This document shows, in pieces, positions 23,281 through 36,369 of a stretch of 64,000 bases of DNA. Source of the DNA: Argentina anserina. Lineage: Eukaryota; Streptophyta; Magnoliopsida; Rosales; Rosaceae. Position 1 is the stretch's first letter. Every line of letters begins with the position of its first letter. The position numbers and the translations under genes were made by a program. The notes below the pieces were generated by a model, which ran no database searches, was not told the origin of the DNA, and saw nothing but the letters and a program-made list of their open reading frames with translations. Location: contig NC_065874.1 in the NCBI RefSeq assembly GCF_933775445.1, forward strand, positions 28,156,501-28,220,500. The letters run 5' to 3'.

Positions 23281-25692
23281 GAAGAATATTTAGCTCAATT
23301 ACTCTTTCATACCAGTTCAACGTACTGTTGATGAAGATAAGGTGATCTCTTGAGCGGCGGCACTATAGTGAAATAATATACACCGCAATCTTTAAAAGTA
23401 CAAATTTTCCATGAAATTGATAATGGAGAAGAATGATAAACAATTCTTAAAAACAAAATCAGAGGTTTGTCAGATGTTGTTAAACCTAAGTACTTTTCTT
23501 CTTGCCCAATACCATTTAGTTTATAAGTTTAGTCTCTTCTTTTAAAGTATGAGTTTTGAGTTCGACTCACACACAGACTTATTGTAGTATTTCAGTTGTT
23601 AATATGAGAAAAAAAATTATCAAGTCACATATTTAATTAATACACACAATTGGAAACCGATCGAAATACAATAATTTCAAACATGGGATTTACTGATTTC
23701 AGTTTTGGTGGTTCTGCCAATCTAAGCGTTAGTCCCATCAGAGAAAAATATATGATTTTCATTACATTTATATTATGTACAAACATGTATTGAGAACTGA
23801 AAAATAGAGAAAGTTACATGGACTCAATCCACCACAATACAGTGCATGAGCAAAGATAACTATGTGAATACCTTAGTCTAAGAACGTAAACTGGTCATAG
23901 CTTTAAACCTGAAAAAAGAAATAGATCCGGACTCCAAGCAGCAAGAACCAACATGCATGTATTAAAAAGTATTGAGTAAAAATACTTGTTTATTTTCACT
24001 TGCACATACCAACATGTATGTACACCTCTCATATTTCAACATGCATGAAAATGTCCTGTGCTATAGCTAGAGAATTCAAGTTATTCAACCCAAATCTTTA
24101 GGCCATATCACCACAAGAAATTCAGAACAAAATCCAGAAACTATGTGAAGCATCCGCATTTGAAGCATGCAATGTTGAATTGTTGATCAAGAAGGATACA
24201 CCCTCGCATTGAGTATTGACGGTAGCCGCATTTCAGGGGCAATATAGTAATTCCCCGTGGAGTAACTTTGAAGAATGGTCTTGGAAAGTTGAGACCAGCT
24301 CCCCCTCTTACCTCCCAACTGTTAACGACTTTACCTGTCGACCCAATAATGCCTATACAATCTATAATTTCTCCCGTAGGCGTTTTTTATTACCGCGTAA
24401 TCCCCATTAAGCGCTTTTAACTAAAGCTGACTAGATTATTTAATTAGTTAATTAAACAATTAGGGAGGGGTCCTACTCCTTATCATAAGCACTGTTTCGG
24501 CATAGGCTTTTTTGTTGTCGCGTAGTGAAGCTGCACATGGGGATTGGAAAATTAGGTACGCGTCATGTGAGACGGGGCAACCTATGTGCGACACGTAGAC
24601 TAGCGTCCAAAGGAGGGCTCAAGCTAGAAGTCGAAGTACACGTGCTGGGGACGCTTGGCGTTTTGACCGTGCGGCGTGGCACATGCGAAGGTGCTGGATA
24701 GCTCGCACGTGCCGGAGGAGGCTTGTGAGAGACTGTGAAAACAGAAGTGAGCTTTGGTAAACGCCTAAACGGTAATTGTGGTCGAGCAACTATAAACCTC
24801 CGACTAGGTCTACTGTCTACGTACTAGCTAGTAACTATAATCCTATAAACCTCTGATGAACTGGACCGACAAAGCAAGTCTACAAACGGCGTTGCCCCGG
24901 TGACCGGAAGCTAACTAATCTGTTTTGAAGATTTCCGTTACACACACATATATAGATAGTTTGACGTGACCGCGTCCCCTCTTTATAAGAACAATAATTC
25001 AGCGGAATTGTACGTATGATATCTATATCTTACTCGGTAATTTGGTTATCAGATTTTACATTTTTATTCGCTTGTTACTTTCACAAATCACAAATAAGAG
25101 CATTATTAGTTTTGATGATTGTTTTTGACTGATCAATTATCATGTTTATGTTTTTACTATTTTCCTTGGACACGACTCACATTTTCTTCTTAGTGTAGAA
25201 TTTGTCCCCATTTCCTACCCATTGCAATTGTGTTCCTCATTATCCATAAATTATGTGAAGTTCTTCAAAGGAAACCTCCAACAGTCTGAACTCTGTTTGC
25301 CCCATATATATATGCTTCTAATAATTCGCCTCTACCTATTTCCCACCTTTAGTTGAAATAAGCTAAAAGCAGATTGATTTCGATCATAAAAGATTTCATG
25401 CATAAGAAGAATGATGTTACGAAGATTATCCACAACTTTTTTTACATATATGTGAACAATCAGTTAATGAGAGAAGAGATAGATTGCTGATAGTACGAAT
25501 ATAGGGAAAATGATGAGGCATGTTCACCCGGAAGTTTGCTTCTAGAAACTGTATGTATGTGGAAGAACACTGTTGATTTTGTTACATGACGAAATTTATG
25601 TTTGTATGTGAGACACTATTGTCGAGTCAGTCCGCAAGTAGATGACAATGCGTACTCACGGTGTTTACTAGAAAAATGAAGTCTTAAAACTC
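23281..25692. other. Intergenic, nothing recognised
   Basis: AT-rich, apart from a GC-richer stretch at 24490-24750 with many CACGTG-like words. No gene, RNA or repeat structure could be supported. Confidence 0.4.
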
Positions 25693-25695
25693 TTA

Positions 25696-28006
25696 GGGCA
25701 CGTTTGTTATGGGGGATTAGCTGGGATTGAACTCCATAGTCCAAAAGGTTAGTCCGAAACTCATGTTTGGGAAAACACGGGATTAGGTTAAATGAGACTA
25801 GCTAGTCTCCGCTTCTCTAATTTTCGGGACTATGGAGAGGCGCCGATTTTGGGGGGATTGCAGAAGCCCTCGCCTCCTCTCGCTTCGTTTCGAGACTTCA
25901 ACTTTCGTCACTGAGTCGACTGCAGCTTCGCCGACCCACGAACCCAGTGACCTTGTGCCTCTATCTAAACCTCCTCAGCGCCGACAACACACACTCCCAA
26001 GCTTTGGGTTCTCTGATCGAAAATTGTAGAATGATGAATCACAGTGACGAGTATCAGGTCTCTAAACGAGTTCTGCGTTTTTGGCTACCAATTCAACAGC
26101 TTCTGGTATGAATATCGATCTGCTCCTTGAGTTCTATAAGTCCATGTAATTAGTTTTCAATTTGGTTGAGTTTTATGGACTGATTCATTATTGCGTTTTC
26201 TGGGTCCTTCATGTTCTTCATTGTTCTTCGTCGTTCTCCAAGATTGGAGGTTGTTCCGACAATTCTGATCTTCTAGAGAGCTTTGTGTAGAGCTTGTTGC
26301 AGTATTAGAAGGTTCATTGGGTTGAGTTCTTCACCGGTCTTCGATTTGGTCGATCCTTATCTACTATGTTCGTGAAGAAGCTTCTGCCATTTGGTTAACT
26401 AAAGCTCCAACCAGTCGACCACTTCAACCACTCCAGTGTTGATTAATGATTTGTGAGAAATATTGGTTTGTTCTAGTGTTTTTTAGGGATTAGCAGCAAC
26501 ACAGAAAAAATAGGAAAGAAGAAGAGGGAGATCACCATGATGGACTACAAGGAGGTATGTATTTCCTTCATTGGTTCTTTGCATTTTAGTTCATGAAAAA
26601 GCTTCAGTGACTGTTTATCAACTTTTTCAACTGAAAATAGGCTTTTGGTGATGAATGTATTTGGCAGGAAAATGAGGTGAAGAAAGAAGCTTTTCAGGAA
26701 GTACTTGGAATCCAGTGGAGTCCTTGATGCACTGACCAAAGGTCTGTTGCTCTCTCATGTATTTTTATCAATGTGAACCTTAATCAAGTCCTTTTCTTTT
26801 ATCTGTTTTGTGTGAAAAGATTGGATTTTTGTAATTAATCAATGTGCATTCTCATTCAATCTATCTAATTTACTATATAACAGTCTGAACTTTCGGATTT
26901 GCAGATGAAGTATAACCAACTTTTCGCAGCTTACCAAGAGACAAGTGCAGAGGTACTCCTTTCCTTCTTGTACTTTTAATTTGGTATAGGCAGTGACCAA
27001 TGGCCAAGAGTGTTGTGGATGGAACTTTGAAGTCACAATCGCATACGACTCATCATGAGGCACCAGGTTCTACTAAGGAAACTATTTCTGATGAGGCTCA
27101 AAAGGAAAAGTTATAGATGTTTGATAGATGATCTGGCATAATGTTAAGCAAAGTGAGACCTTTATTTCTGCTAAATATATCGGCATTGTTCCCTGACAGT
27201 AGTATTCATATTAACGCCAGGAATTCCTTAATGTTTGTACTCTCTCATGTGGTTGTTGTATTATTTGGTGAGAAGAGTTGGTAGTTTTGTTAACTGATCT
27301 GTAGTATGTCATCTACTCATTTAGACCATCTAATGTTGTTCTTGTTTGGCAAGATCTAGTGAGCATCTTCCTGAACCAACAACACCGCTTGTTGCTCCTC
27401 CAGTTATACCCCAGCATAAGGTGTATGCCAAAGAATCTGTTTCCAACCATGAGCATGATTCTCATATTAGCACGCATGGGGTATCAGCAGATGTATCCCA
27501 GAAAAAGAACATTGTTGATGGAGGCAAAGACCACTCACAGTTGGACTACATCACCATAGAGAAGCGTGATTTCTTGAACTCGAAATGTAAATTTACTCGT
27601 TATGGCAATTCAAAAGAGAAAGATCACTGCCTAATGTATGAACTTGTAACTTATAATCATCAAGGTCATTTTAATTGACAAATTGTTGGCTTGTTTGTGG
27701 ATATCATATATTAGGAAATGTGAAGAATGTGAGAATGTTGTTCCATTTTAAGCCAATTGTTAGAAATATTTTGTTATTATTGAATAAGACTTGTTATAAT
27801 CTAAATTTTTTTTTCAGTAATAAAAATTATTTAATCTGGTGGTTCGTCAAACATGAGATTGGATTATTTTGCTAGTTTTGTTCGTTAGTCCGAGACTGCA
27901 CCAAACATGGGTCAGGAATTACTGTACCCTAATCCGAGTCATCACAGTCCGGGAGTAAGCAAAGACTTATTCCGGAATTAGATAGTCCGGAGTAACAAAC
28001 GTGCCC
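25696..28006. mobile_element. Non-autonomous PIF/Harbinger-like element carrying host gene exons (2.31 kb)
   Basis: Inverted ends GGGCACGTTTGTTA (25696) and TAACAAACGTGCCC (ending 28006) are a perfect 14-base pair. Both are flanked by TTA (25693-25695 and 28007-28009), the 3-base duplication typical of PIF/Harbinger transposases. Subterminal ends are also alike (GGGATTAG on the left, CTAATCC on the right). The interior does not encode a transposase. Instead it carries exon-intron sequence of a c-Myc-binding-protein-like gene (annotated separately), plus an open stretch at 27346-27678 that I cannot identify. This is the structure of a gene-capturing 'Pack' element. Confidence 0.8.
26537..26952 (+). 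pseudogene. Captured fragments of a c-Myc-binding-protein-like (MYCBP/AMY-1) gene
   Basis: Three exon-like pieces with splice signals. (1) 26537-26554 encodes MMDYKE and ends at GTATGT. (2) 26668-26741 starts after TTGGCAG, encodes ENEVKKEAF, then after one extra C at 26695 continues RKYLESSGVLDALTK and ends at a GT. (3) 26905-26952 follows TTTGCAG, encodes MKYNQLFAAYQETSAE and ends at GTACTC. Pieces 2 and 3 match the start and the C-terminal coiled-coil part of plant and animal MYCBP proteins (human REQFRRYLEKSGVLDTLTK, from memory). The exon that should lie between them (VLVALYE... in the family) is absent from the 163 bases available, and the frameshift in piece 2 prevents translation, so the copy is dead as a MYCBP gene. 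Introns are retained, so it was copied from DNA. Confidence 0.75.
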
Positions 28007-28009
28007 TTA

Positions 28010-31000
28010 AGGTTCACGCCCAATATACAATGATAACTCATATATTAATGTCTAGACCACTTCACTTCAATATTGCTTACAGCCTTTGTTTGGCTCCAAA
28101 ATCAGGCTCAACAGCGTTGTAGCAAAATCATCTGTTTACTGATTAGTGATTACCATCGTAAGGTCCTTTATTTCTTATTCGTTCCCTTCCGAAAAAGGTC
28201 TTGAATTTGGTTGTCGAACATATAAATTTCTGCTAGGTACTTACTACTTAGCATAGCTAGATTTCTCATCGTCATAGCTATGGTTATAACGTAATTGGTC
28301 ATTTTGAGATTGATTAGCAGACAGATGATAATTATAACGTCACCAGCTAGCTGACTCTCAATGGATTAGTCTCTACTCTCTAGCAAAGATGCTTGTCATC
28401 ATAATGACGATGATGACGACGATCGCGATGATGAAGAGGACGAGAACGGACCTCTCATTACAACGTAAGTTCAATTTAACACATATATTACTAATTATTA
28501 GTGCTCTCAGGGAAGTAAGTATCAAGAGAGTGTCAGAATGACTACCACAATTGCCTCAAAGAACCTGCAATGCATGCAAAATATGGGACTGCATGAGCTG
28601 GGTACAGCTGCTGTACAGCATACAACAAGATTTGAAAGTGATAGAAAGGGAAGAATATAATGCACGTGGAGGTGGTAGTATGATTGTGTGATGGATGCAG
28701 AACGCACCCTAGAATTTTCCCATGAGTTGAGTGTACTGATTACCTTTGAGTCTTTGACTTACCAAATAGGCAAATAGCATAGGGTTATAATGGCTCGGAC
28801 CAACTTCTCCAGTATGGTTCTGGTAGGTGCAATGCTCATTTGTAATTCTATATATCCTGCGCCTAACATTGTAGGAGAGTCGCGATTTTCATCAAGGCCT
28901 CAATGCTGGATACATTATAATTCAGAAGAGATCGCTTGACAAATTTTTGTTGGAAGTATATACTGACTATCTAATTGGTAATGTAAATCATCAACTCATG
29001 GATCGATGATCAAACTTGTAATAAGTGAATTAGTTCCTAGGATACTCTTGATATAAAGTTTACAAACACGGATTTGACCCTTATTAAAGGTTTTGTTGGT
29101 GGTATTGTTTGACCGAATGAAGTGCATGCAAGAAAGGATGTGCCATTTAGGTGAAAAAAGCTTTGTCCAAAGCTGGAAACAAAAACCTCACATCATGCTC
29201 TCTTTCAGTCTTTCTAGCAAAGAGAAAAGGAACGCTCTAAATCTTAGTCACTGTCTGACTTTTAAGTATGACTCCCAAGTCTGAAAATTAAAATGGTATA
29301 GTTAGCTTTCCAGTCTTCCAGATGAAGGCGTTTCAACTCTCCCTAGTAGTTGGGTGTCGGCATATAGTGTCATGAAAAATGAATGTAAATTCATGAGGTG
29401 GAGTTTGCATAGTGAACTAGTCAAGTCATGTGCCCTGCAACCAAACCGTGGAGGCTTCCAAATAAATGGTCCTTTCCGTCTTGATTGGTTTACGAGAGTT
29501 TGATTCTTGTACTTCCTTTTGTCTGAAGAACGATTAGCTATTATGTTACGATGATAGGAGATGTGTACGAAGTACATGCATGCGTAAAAAACACCATGTA
29601 ACAGATTTGAACACAACTTAGAGCAAGATTATTTGAGAAAGAAGAATCTGTAGGGCTATTTTTTTGATTAAAATGACCTCATTTAAAAGGGGCGGATTCA
29701 CACTACTTGGTGTTGTGAAAGCCCTGACTTATATCCCCCAATTGGGCCGAATCTAGCACTGATCTGCAAGATCTCTTATATATAAATCATCAGAAACTCA
29801 CGACGAGATCTTTATAGAGGTGATATCATGATATGGATATATAATTTGTTCTTAGGAAACAATTGGAAAGGGTTAGAGTAAACAAGTTTCAATCTGCAAG
29901 CTAGCTAGGTAGCTCCATCATCATTATTGTGTGAGACTGCAATAATTCTGCAAAGAGAGAAAGGAACTGCTGAAGCTTTGTCCAGCTGTTTTCTCGATCA
30001 CTTCTCAAATGAAATAGCTTAATTTCCAGACACGGTCGTTTCCTGGAGTCGGCATTGTGATGAAGACGTACTGCATATAATTTATGACTCATATATGCAT
30101 GAGCTGGAACATGCAAAACGCAGAAGCTAGTCAAACCATATGCCTTGCGTCAAGGGTAATATATTTGCTGGGGGGATCTCTATTGATCTGGCCATAGGTG
30201 ATCTACATAAATACATATCACATCTCTATCGGGCTTATAAAAGAGTTCTATTCTTTTTTGAAGCTAGATAATAATTGAGCAATTTGACACATGACATGAG
30301 TTTAGAAGGGTGGACACAATGTGTTCAAATATAAAATAGTCGGCAAATTTGTTTTTTTTCTTTTAAATTGAGACGAAATCGTACAAATGTTCAGTATGAG
30401 TAGATATATACTTAACAGCACGTAAAATACAGCAAAGACAACACTGGGCCGAGTCCGCACTCTTTCAAAAGTGAAAACTGAAAAGTTGGGATATTAGATC
30501 AAGGTGTCCTCCATTTTGATCAGACCCGTTTTAAGCTTCTTTTCTGTACTTAAATAGATCGGCCCAATGTTCTATTAAGCGGGTCTTCTTCTTCACTAAT
30601 TTGCCCGTCCGAGAAGATCTAAAGGACTAAAACCCTCGCCGCAAATTGAACGCTGCCACTTTGTCCAAGTAGAAACTTGCCACAGCCCAGCAGAAGAGAT
30701 TAACGATGGCAGAAAACTCTACAATACTATGCAACTGCCAAACGACACAATAGCTAGCATAGATGGCGTACTTGGTTCTCAAACCCTAAGTTCACCGGAG
30801 AACTAGTTTCACAAACACCTAAGTGGCTTTTGAATTTTTGATCCATGGATGCAACATCATATTCGGAGACAAGTTCTTCCAGGTGTACCGATACCGTCAT
30901 ACCGACCACCACTCACAACCTAAAATCCAGCACGCCTTGGAGCTTCCGAAAGACCAAAACCTCGTAAATCGTGCTGCAGAAATTTTAGGTTTATGCAACA

Positions 31001-32270
31001 GCCTCCTTTTTACCAAATGATATATGGCACAATCTTGATCGATCGATATTGTATATCAAATTCCATGACCGGTGACTCCGACCGATGAGTGTTGAACTCT
31101 TCTATACGTCCAACCGATGACATTATTTCGCCATTGATTACTGGGTTCAGGCATTGTTCCATCTTTCATGTCAATGCAACAAAAATAAGGATTAATATCT
31201 AGGCATTGTTTTCTGGCAGTTAGGTCTAGAATTTGGAGAAGGCTTGAGATTTGTAATTTCCAACGGTCTCGTCCGCAACATATAAACTCTGTAAATGGAT
31301 TTCTTCATGTAATTATCAATTAGATTGAGTCGAACTGGATCTCTTTCACTATGTTCCTTATATATTGAACATGTGCAGTCCCTGGTGGTACTGTGGTAGA
31401 CACTTTTATGACTTGAAACTTGGAGTTTTGAGTGTTTGTCTTTGTCTATTTGGTAAATATTGATTTTTAGGTGATGACTGACGAAGGACTATAGCGTTGA
31501 GGAGTCTTAGACCAAACACACTTTCAAATCAGAGAGGCGCATTACTCTGTGTTTACCTCCGAAGCTGAAGTGCTGAACTTTACTGAGGACTGAGGAGGGG
31601 CAAGCTAGCATTGCATTACTCTGCCAGTGATATGATCAAGAGCTAAAGAGAAAAGCCGATGGAAAAGGTACCTATGTTCCACCTTGCTTAATTAATTAGT
31701 GTATTTTTTTAGATTTGTCTACTATACATCTGATGCGTGTTATACATCTTACATCTGACGGTTGATAACATATATTATTTTACTAATCTCACTCACAAAA
31801 CAATGTCGACCATCAAATGTAGGCTGCATAACATGCATCAACGTATACTATAATTTCTTCTCTTTTTTTGTCAAAAGCCAATATTTATATTCTAGTTTCT
31901 TCATTTTTCCTACTATACTATAATAGAGTAGGTGCACGTACAACTCCTTATAGCATAAAGTTGATTTGCTTTTAACAAATAGAGGAAACATGCAGGGTTA
32001 CGTCAGTTCTTTTCTTTGTTCAAATTCTTGCATATATATCATGAAGCAAAGGGTGTAACCACCCTTTATAGTTTGGGAGATATTTTGATGAGTTTTGATT
32101 AGTTGAGACACCTGTTATTATTCAATCGAGATGTTTTCTAGGAGGATATGAATGGTGTTAATATGAGTTTAGTTACAACATTTTTGTGCTCCTATGTATG
32201 TTCTTCTTTTTCAAATTAATAAATAATAATATATGGTGTTAATATAAGCATAAGCTCCTACTTCAAAAAG
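28010..32270. other. Intergenic, nothing recognised (4.3 kb)
   Basis: AT-rich with scattered short frames. A short run of GATGATGACGA-type acidic codons at 28400-28445 is not part of a conserved frame. The small frame at 30823-31020 has no motif I know. Confidence 0.4.
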
Positions 32271-32278
32271 CTTATGAG

Positions 32279-32870
32279 TAAGCTTCGAAAAAGCGCTAGG
32301 CGGTATGCAGACAGACATCTACCTCCTAGCGCCTAGATGACTAAGCGGCTTCCATGGCGATGTCTAGACGGATTCAAATTATTAAATATTTATTTATTTA
32401 TATACATGTATCTTAACTATTTAAATGATTAAAAACATATAATGATGCTCAATATTAATTTTTAAAATAATCTAAACTCAAAATAACTTAAATCCAAAGT
32501 CCATACAAAAATGTTAAAACAAAAAGTAAATTATAAAACAAATGCAAGACTAAATCTCAAGTTATTATTCTCTAAATCATTTTCCAACTCTTTCGGTATC
32601 AGACTCAAACTCAATATCTATTTCTTCTTCCTCATATTATGTGTCATCATCCGAAATAAAATCTGCATCTTGAAGTTCTTTTACTTTCAATGCATTTTTT
32701 TTAAAAATTCACCGATTTTGATCGTCACGGATCGCAGAGAACCGCCAAGGAACGTTGTGGACCGTCTAGGCGGATGCCAAATTCCTTGAACATCATGGAT
32801 GGCCGAATAGGCAAAAAATGTGGCGGTGACCCGCCTCCTAGCGCCTAGGCGGCCGCTTTTTAGAACACTG
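32279..32870. mobile_element. hAT-type MITE with GCGCTAGGCGG subterminal motifs
   Basis: Perfect 8-base target duplication CTTATGAG at 32271-32278 and 32871-32878. The right end, read as reverse complement, is CAGTGTTCTAAAAAGCGG; the left end is TAAGCTTCGAAAAAGCGC, so the left terminus has decayed. Subterminal palindromic motifs (AGCGCTAGGCGG, CTCCTAGCGCCTAG) occur in both arms. 592 bases, AT-rich centre, no gene. Confidence 0.85.
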
Positions 32871-33084
32871 CTTATGAGTTAACATTTTGTATATGTAGAT
32901 ACGTACAACTCTTTTGAGTCTTATCAATTCTTGAAATATCTTTTTTTGTTGCCTTAAGTTTAAAGACCAAATTCTAAATTTAGAGAAATCAAGTTCTCAT
33001 AAGCCAAGTTATGAGGTTTGAAGTGTTTTTCAACCGCCCGATTGTAACTAATATCGTTTTGAGATCTTATAATTATAGTTTATT

Positions 33085-33420
33085 TTATTTTTTTTTTGAA
33101 ATAGGGTTTTGACCCTATCTAGCTCCACACCTGATTTCATTTATTTCATTATAATAATAGTATTTTAAAACTGGGGGAGGGACACAAAACCAAAAACTCT
33201 ATGCTACCAAAAACAATTACATTGATATATCCTCGTACAGAACTCATGAATGAGACAAGAGTCTCATCCAACCACATCTCATTTAATGAATTCGAACTAG
33301 AAAACTGTGTTAAACGATCAACAACACTAATTTCAACACTAACTGATTGAAAAGCATTGACATACAATTTACAATCATCTAAATTCGACTTACATCAAAG
33401 AGAATTCTTCTACATATGTA
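33085..33420 (-). mobile_element. Possible 5'-truncated LINE 3' end
   Basis: A T-tract (TTTATTTTTTTTTTGAAATAGGG, from about 33080) reads on the minus strand as the end of a transcript-like unit finishing CCCTATTTCAAAAAAAA, as LINE insertions do. The body has no clear frame. Length and identity are uncertain. Confidence 0.35.
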
Positions 33421-33699
33421 CTTTGTAGTACTGCAACGATCAGGTTGCAAATGTCCGACTAGAGTTTGGTTTGAGAAAAAAAAGTAGTTACAATTTAAAA
33501 TACTATTGTAAAATACTTTCAATTTAATATAAAATGTCACTTTCAAGAAAATGACGACGCTACAATCTGGCCTTGCGCCACAACACATTTCAAGAGAAAA
33601 AGCCATTCGCTTATACTAAAATATGTATCATAGACAAATTAAAAGAAAAAAGGGCCTTGAAGTTTTGCGTAAGTCCTATCACAGTCTTTGCCGACGTAA

Positions 33700-34396
33700 G
33701 AGCAAGTTCACCCGTTTGATTTTTCATGACCCAGGTCTTTAGCCACATCAGCTTTAAGACCGAAGCCTATTTTCCACTTGCCACCCATAAAAAATAGCTT
33801 CACCCAAGTCTTGTTGGGTTAGACACAAGACCCAGGTCATGACCTACACTGACCTATGTCTTCCATATCAACTCAGCCAAAACCCCACATTATGGCTGGG
33901 TCTATACACTATATCATTAAATATATATATATATACCCATATTTATATTTATTTACATTATGCATTATATTTTCATTGAGTAAATTTAAGTTACTCTTAT
34001 TTACATTATGTATTAGTTTACTCATTTTCTAGAAAATTTAATATAAAAAATATTGTAATATTTATGAACATTCTATATTATTACTTAATACGAATTTTAT
34101 CATAGATTTCCCATAAATTTGTAATATGTCATTTCTTTTATATTTGATATAAACTCTTATTTGTGTAACCCTTTTTTTTTGAAGAAGTGTAAACCCTTAT
34201 TTGCATTTTAATATAAACTATTATTTACATGTTAATATTCTTATTAAAAATAACCTTTTGTTTAATTGTGCTCTAATATTTAATAAATGATAAATGCCAT
34301 GTGGTAACCCATAAACATAATCAATGGGTTTAGTGACCCATGTCACACTTGTGACCCATGTCTTCACCCACGAGGACCCAACGGGTGGACTTGCTC
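33700..34396. mobile_element. Tourist-like (PIF/Harbinger) MITE
   Basis: Ends GAGCAAGTTCACCCGTT and, as reverse complement of the right end, GAGCAAGTCCACCCGTT match at 16 of 17 bases. Both ends are flanked by TAA (33697-33699, 34397-34399). Subterminal regions carry repeated GACCCA/GACCTA words on both sides. 697 bases, AT-rich centre. Confidence 0.8.
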
Positions 34397-34489
34397 TAAT
34401 GAACTGGGGTAATCTAATATTTTGTTGATTATGGAAGTCATCGCAATTGTGAGAACTCATAATTAATTAAGCATAAATGTAGATCCATG

Positions 34490-34587
34490 ACGTTTGCTTC
34501 TTTAAAAGTCATATAAACAATAGATGATGACGTTTTTATCCAAATGTCGTAAATTTTCTGTCATAAAAAGCTATATTTGTAGTAGTG
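34490..34587. mobile_element. Terminus of a CACTA-type transposon (one end only)
   Basis: TTTGTAGTAGTG at 34576-34587 is the reverse complement of CACTACTACAAA, the hallmark CACTA end. Just inside are short inverted or repeated words ATGACGTTT, GATGACGTTTTT and ATGTCGTAAATTTT typical of CACTA subterminal regions. The opposite CACTA end was not found nearby, so this is a relic. Confidence 0.5.
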
Positions 34588-34599
34588 ATTTCAATAATC

Positions 34600-36364
34600 A
34601 ACCGTTTTTAACATATCACTAGCTAGCCTTTTATTTTGAAAAATAAAGAATTGTGGAGGTCGAGGTAATACGCATATAAGTTCAAAATTATGCCAAAAGT
34701 ATATATAGTTTGTTCACATACGAAATATAAAAGGGTACAAACATACCGACAAAGAAAGAACATTATCTATTAGGTATGAGTTGTTCATATGCCATAGAGG
34801 ATGCAGCTTCTAGTTCTAGCACGAAGTTCCTACATGTTCTGCGCCATTTCTCATGTGCTCTTCGCTATTATCTTCGGATAGATAATCCGATACCTGAATT
34901 CAAAATCTGGCATTTACTAGCTGCCTCAAAACGCATGCAATTTGGTTAGTATACAACTCTACCAGATCGTTGGCTCTCTCTTAATTCAACTTAGATCTGA
35001 TCCAATCAATTGTAAACAATTAAGGAACATCGATCGTTTTACTTAGTACTAATCGCGAACCGCCCCTTTTAATTAAAATTAGCTAACAGATAAGATATAA
35101 AACCCTTAGAAATACAGAATAAGTACGTGATGAAGGAGATGGAAACTACGAGACATTGTTTAATATGCAAAACATGGTTCTTGATCCAATATATTCGCAG
35201 ACAAGATTAATACGAATGAAAATGGAGGCTTTTAAATGGAAGGATTTGTGTCATACTCAGATGATTAGACGTGCCTTTAGAATTTAAAATTGCACATACA
35301 TATCATATGCGGTCGGCTTTATAAATCTCATATGATTATATAAAGTGCACCAGCTATTATAAAAAGTCTATGTGCATCTAATGATTTTATAATGTCATAT
35401 AGCTAGAGTCCATAGTAGTTGCTAAATGATTGCATATGCCAGCAGGGTTTAACCGGGAGTGACATTTGAAGAGGATGATGAAGTTGTTTTATAGTTTCAT
35501 CAGAAGAAGACCACACACTAGCTCCACTCAACACTCAAAAATTTGAAGTGAGAAATGACATACCAATGATACCATACGATTGCCAAAAGAATTATACCAT
35601 AAAATGTTAGAGCTCAAGGTGTTCATCTTCCAATTGTGGCAGATCGATATTATCTTCATAATACTGTCTCTATTGATGTAACAATATATGTACAAGTTAT
35701 GAACTCCAAGTGAGGATCATTGTTCCGTAAACTTATAAGTTATAAGTAGTTGTAAATAAGTAACTGCAGTGAAATTAATTCTCACAGATGTATATATGTT
35801 TCAAACAAAGTTGAGAAAGTCAGCATTTTTTTTGAAACTATGACGCAAGGTCTTGTATAAATAAGGTAATTGTACGAAACAACATGAACATATTTCCACT
35901 CCATTTTTGAAAGCCACGATAATTGAAAGTATGCAAAATATCTAACTACTAGAAATAACCCTGTTCAAACTAGAAATATAACTAGAAACCAAACATCTCT
36001 ATGTTGAGTCGCAGTCGACTCATAAATCATGACCAAGGAACTAGAGGGGACGGTCGCCAAGGGGAGTGTAATATGTAGGAATACACTACAAGCATGAAAC
36101 GCCATTGTGAGCCACCGAGGAACCATGCAAAAATACTGAGAAAAACCCCAAACAATCTCAATGATGCAAACCCTAGAATGTAACACCACACTTAACAAAG
36201 GACCAGCCATCAAAGTCAGGCTCAGATTGTGACACCACCCGACCTCCATAGTGATATGCGCTGATCGATTGCTCATGAGAAAGAGCAGAACCAGGATCCC
36301 AAATCCGAATAGTCAACCCCAATCGGATAAGGAATGACGCCGCCAGGGATGGTCAAACACCATA
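34600..36364. other. Intergenic; possible LINE-like host sequence near 35.8-36.4 kb
   Basis: Mostly AT-rich. From about 35825 (TTTTTTTTGAAAC) to the copia insertion, composition becomes richer. Sequence just right of the copia element (43351-43720) has a similar character, so one older retroelement-like unit may have been split by the copia insertion. Not identified. Confidence 0.3.
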
Positions 36365-36369
36365 CTAAT

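Noticed and set aside
28400..28460. Asp-rich GATGATGACGA run as part of a nuclear protein gene
   Set aside because: Frame is short and neighbouring sequence has no splice-compatible continuation.
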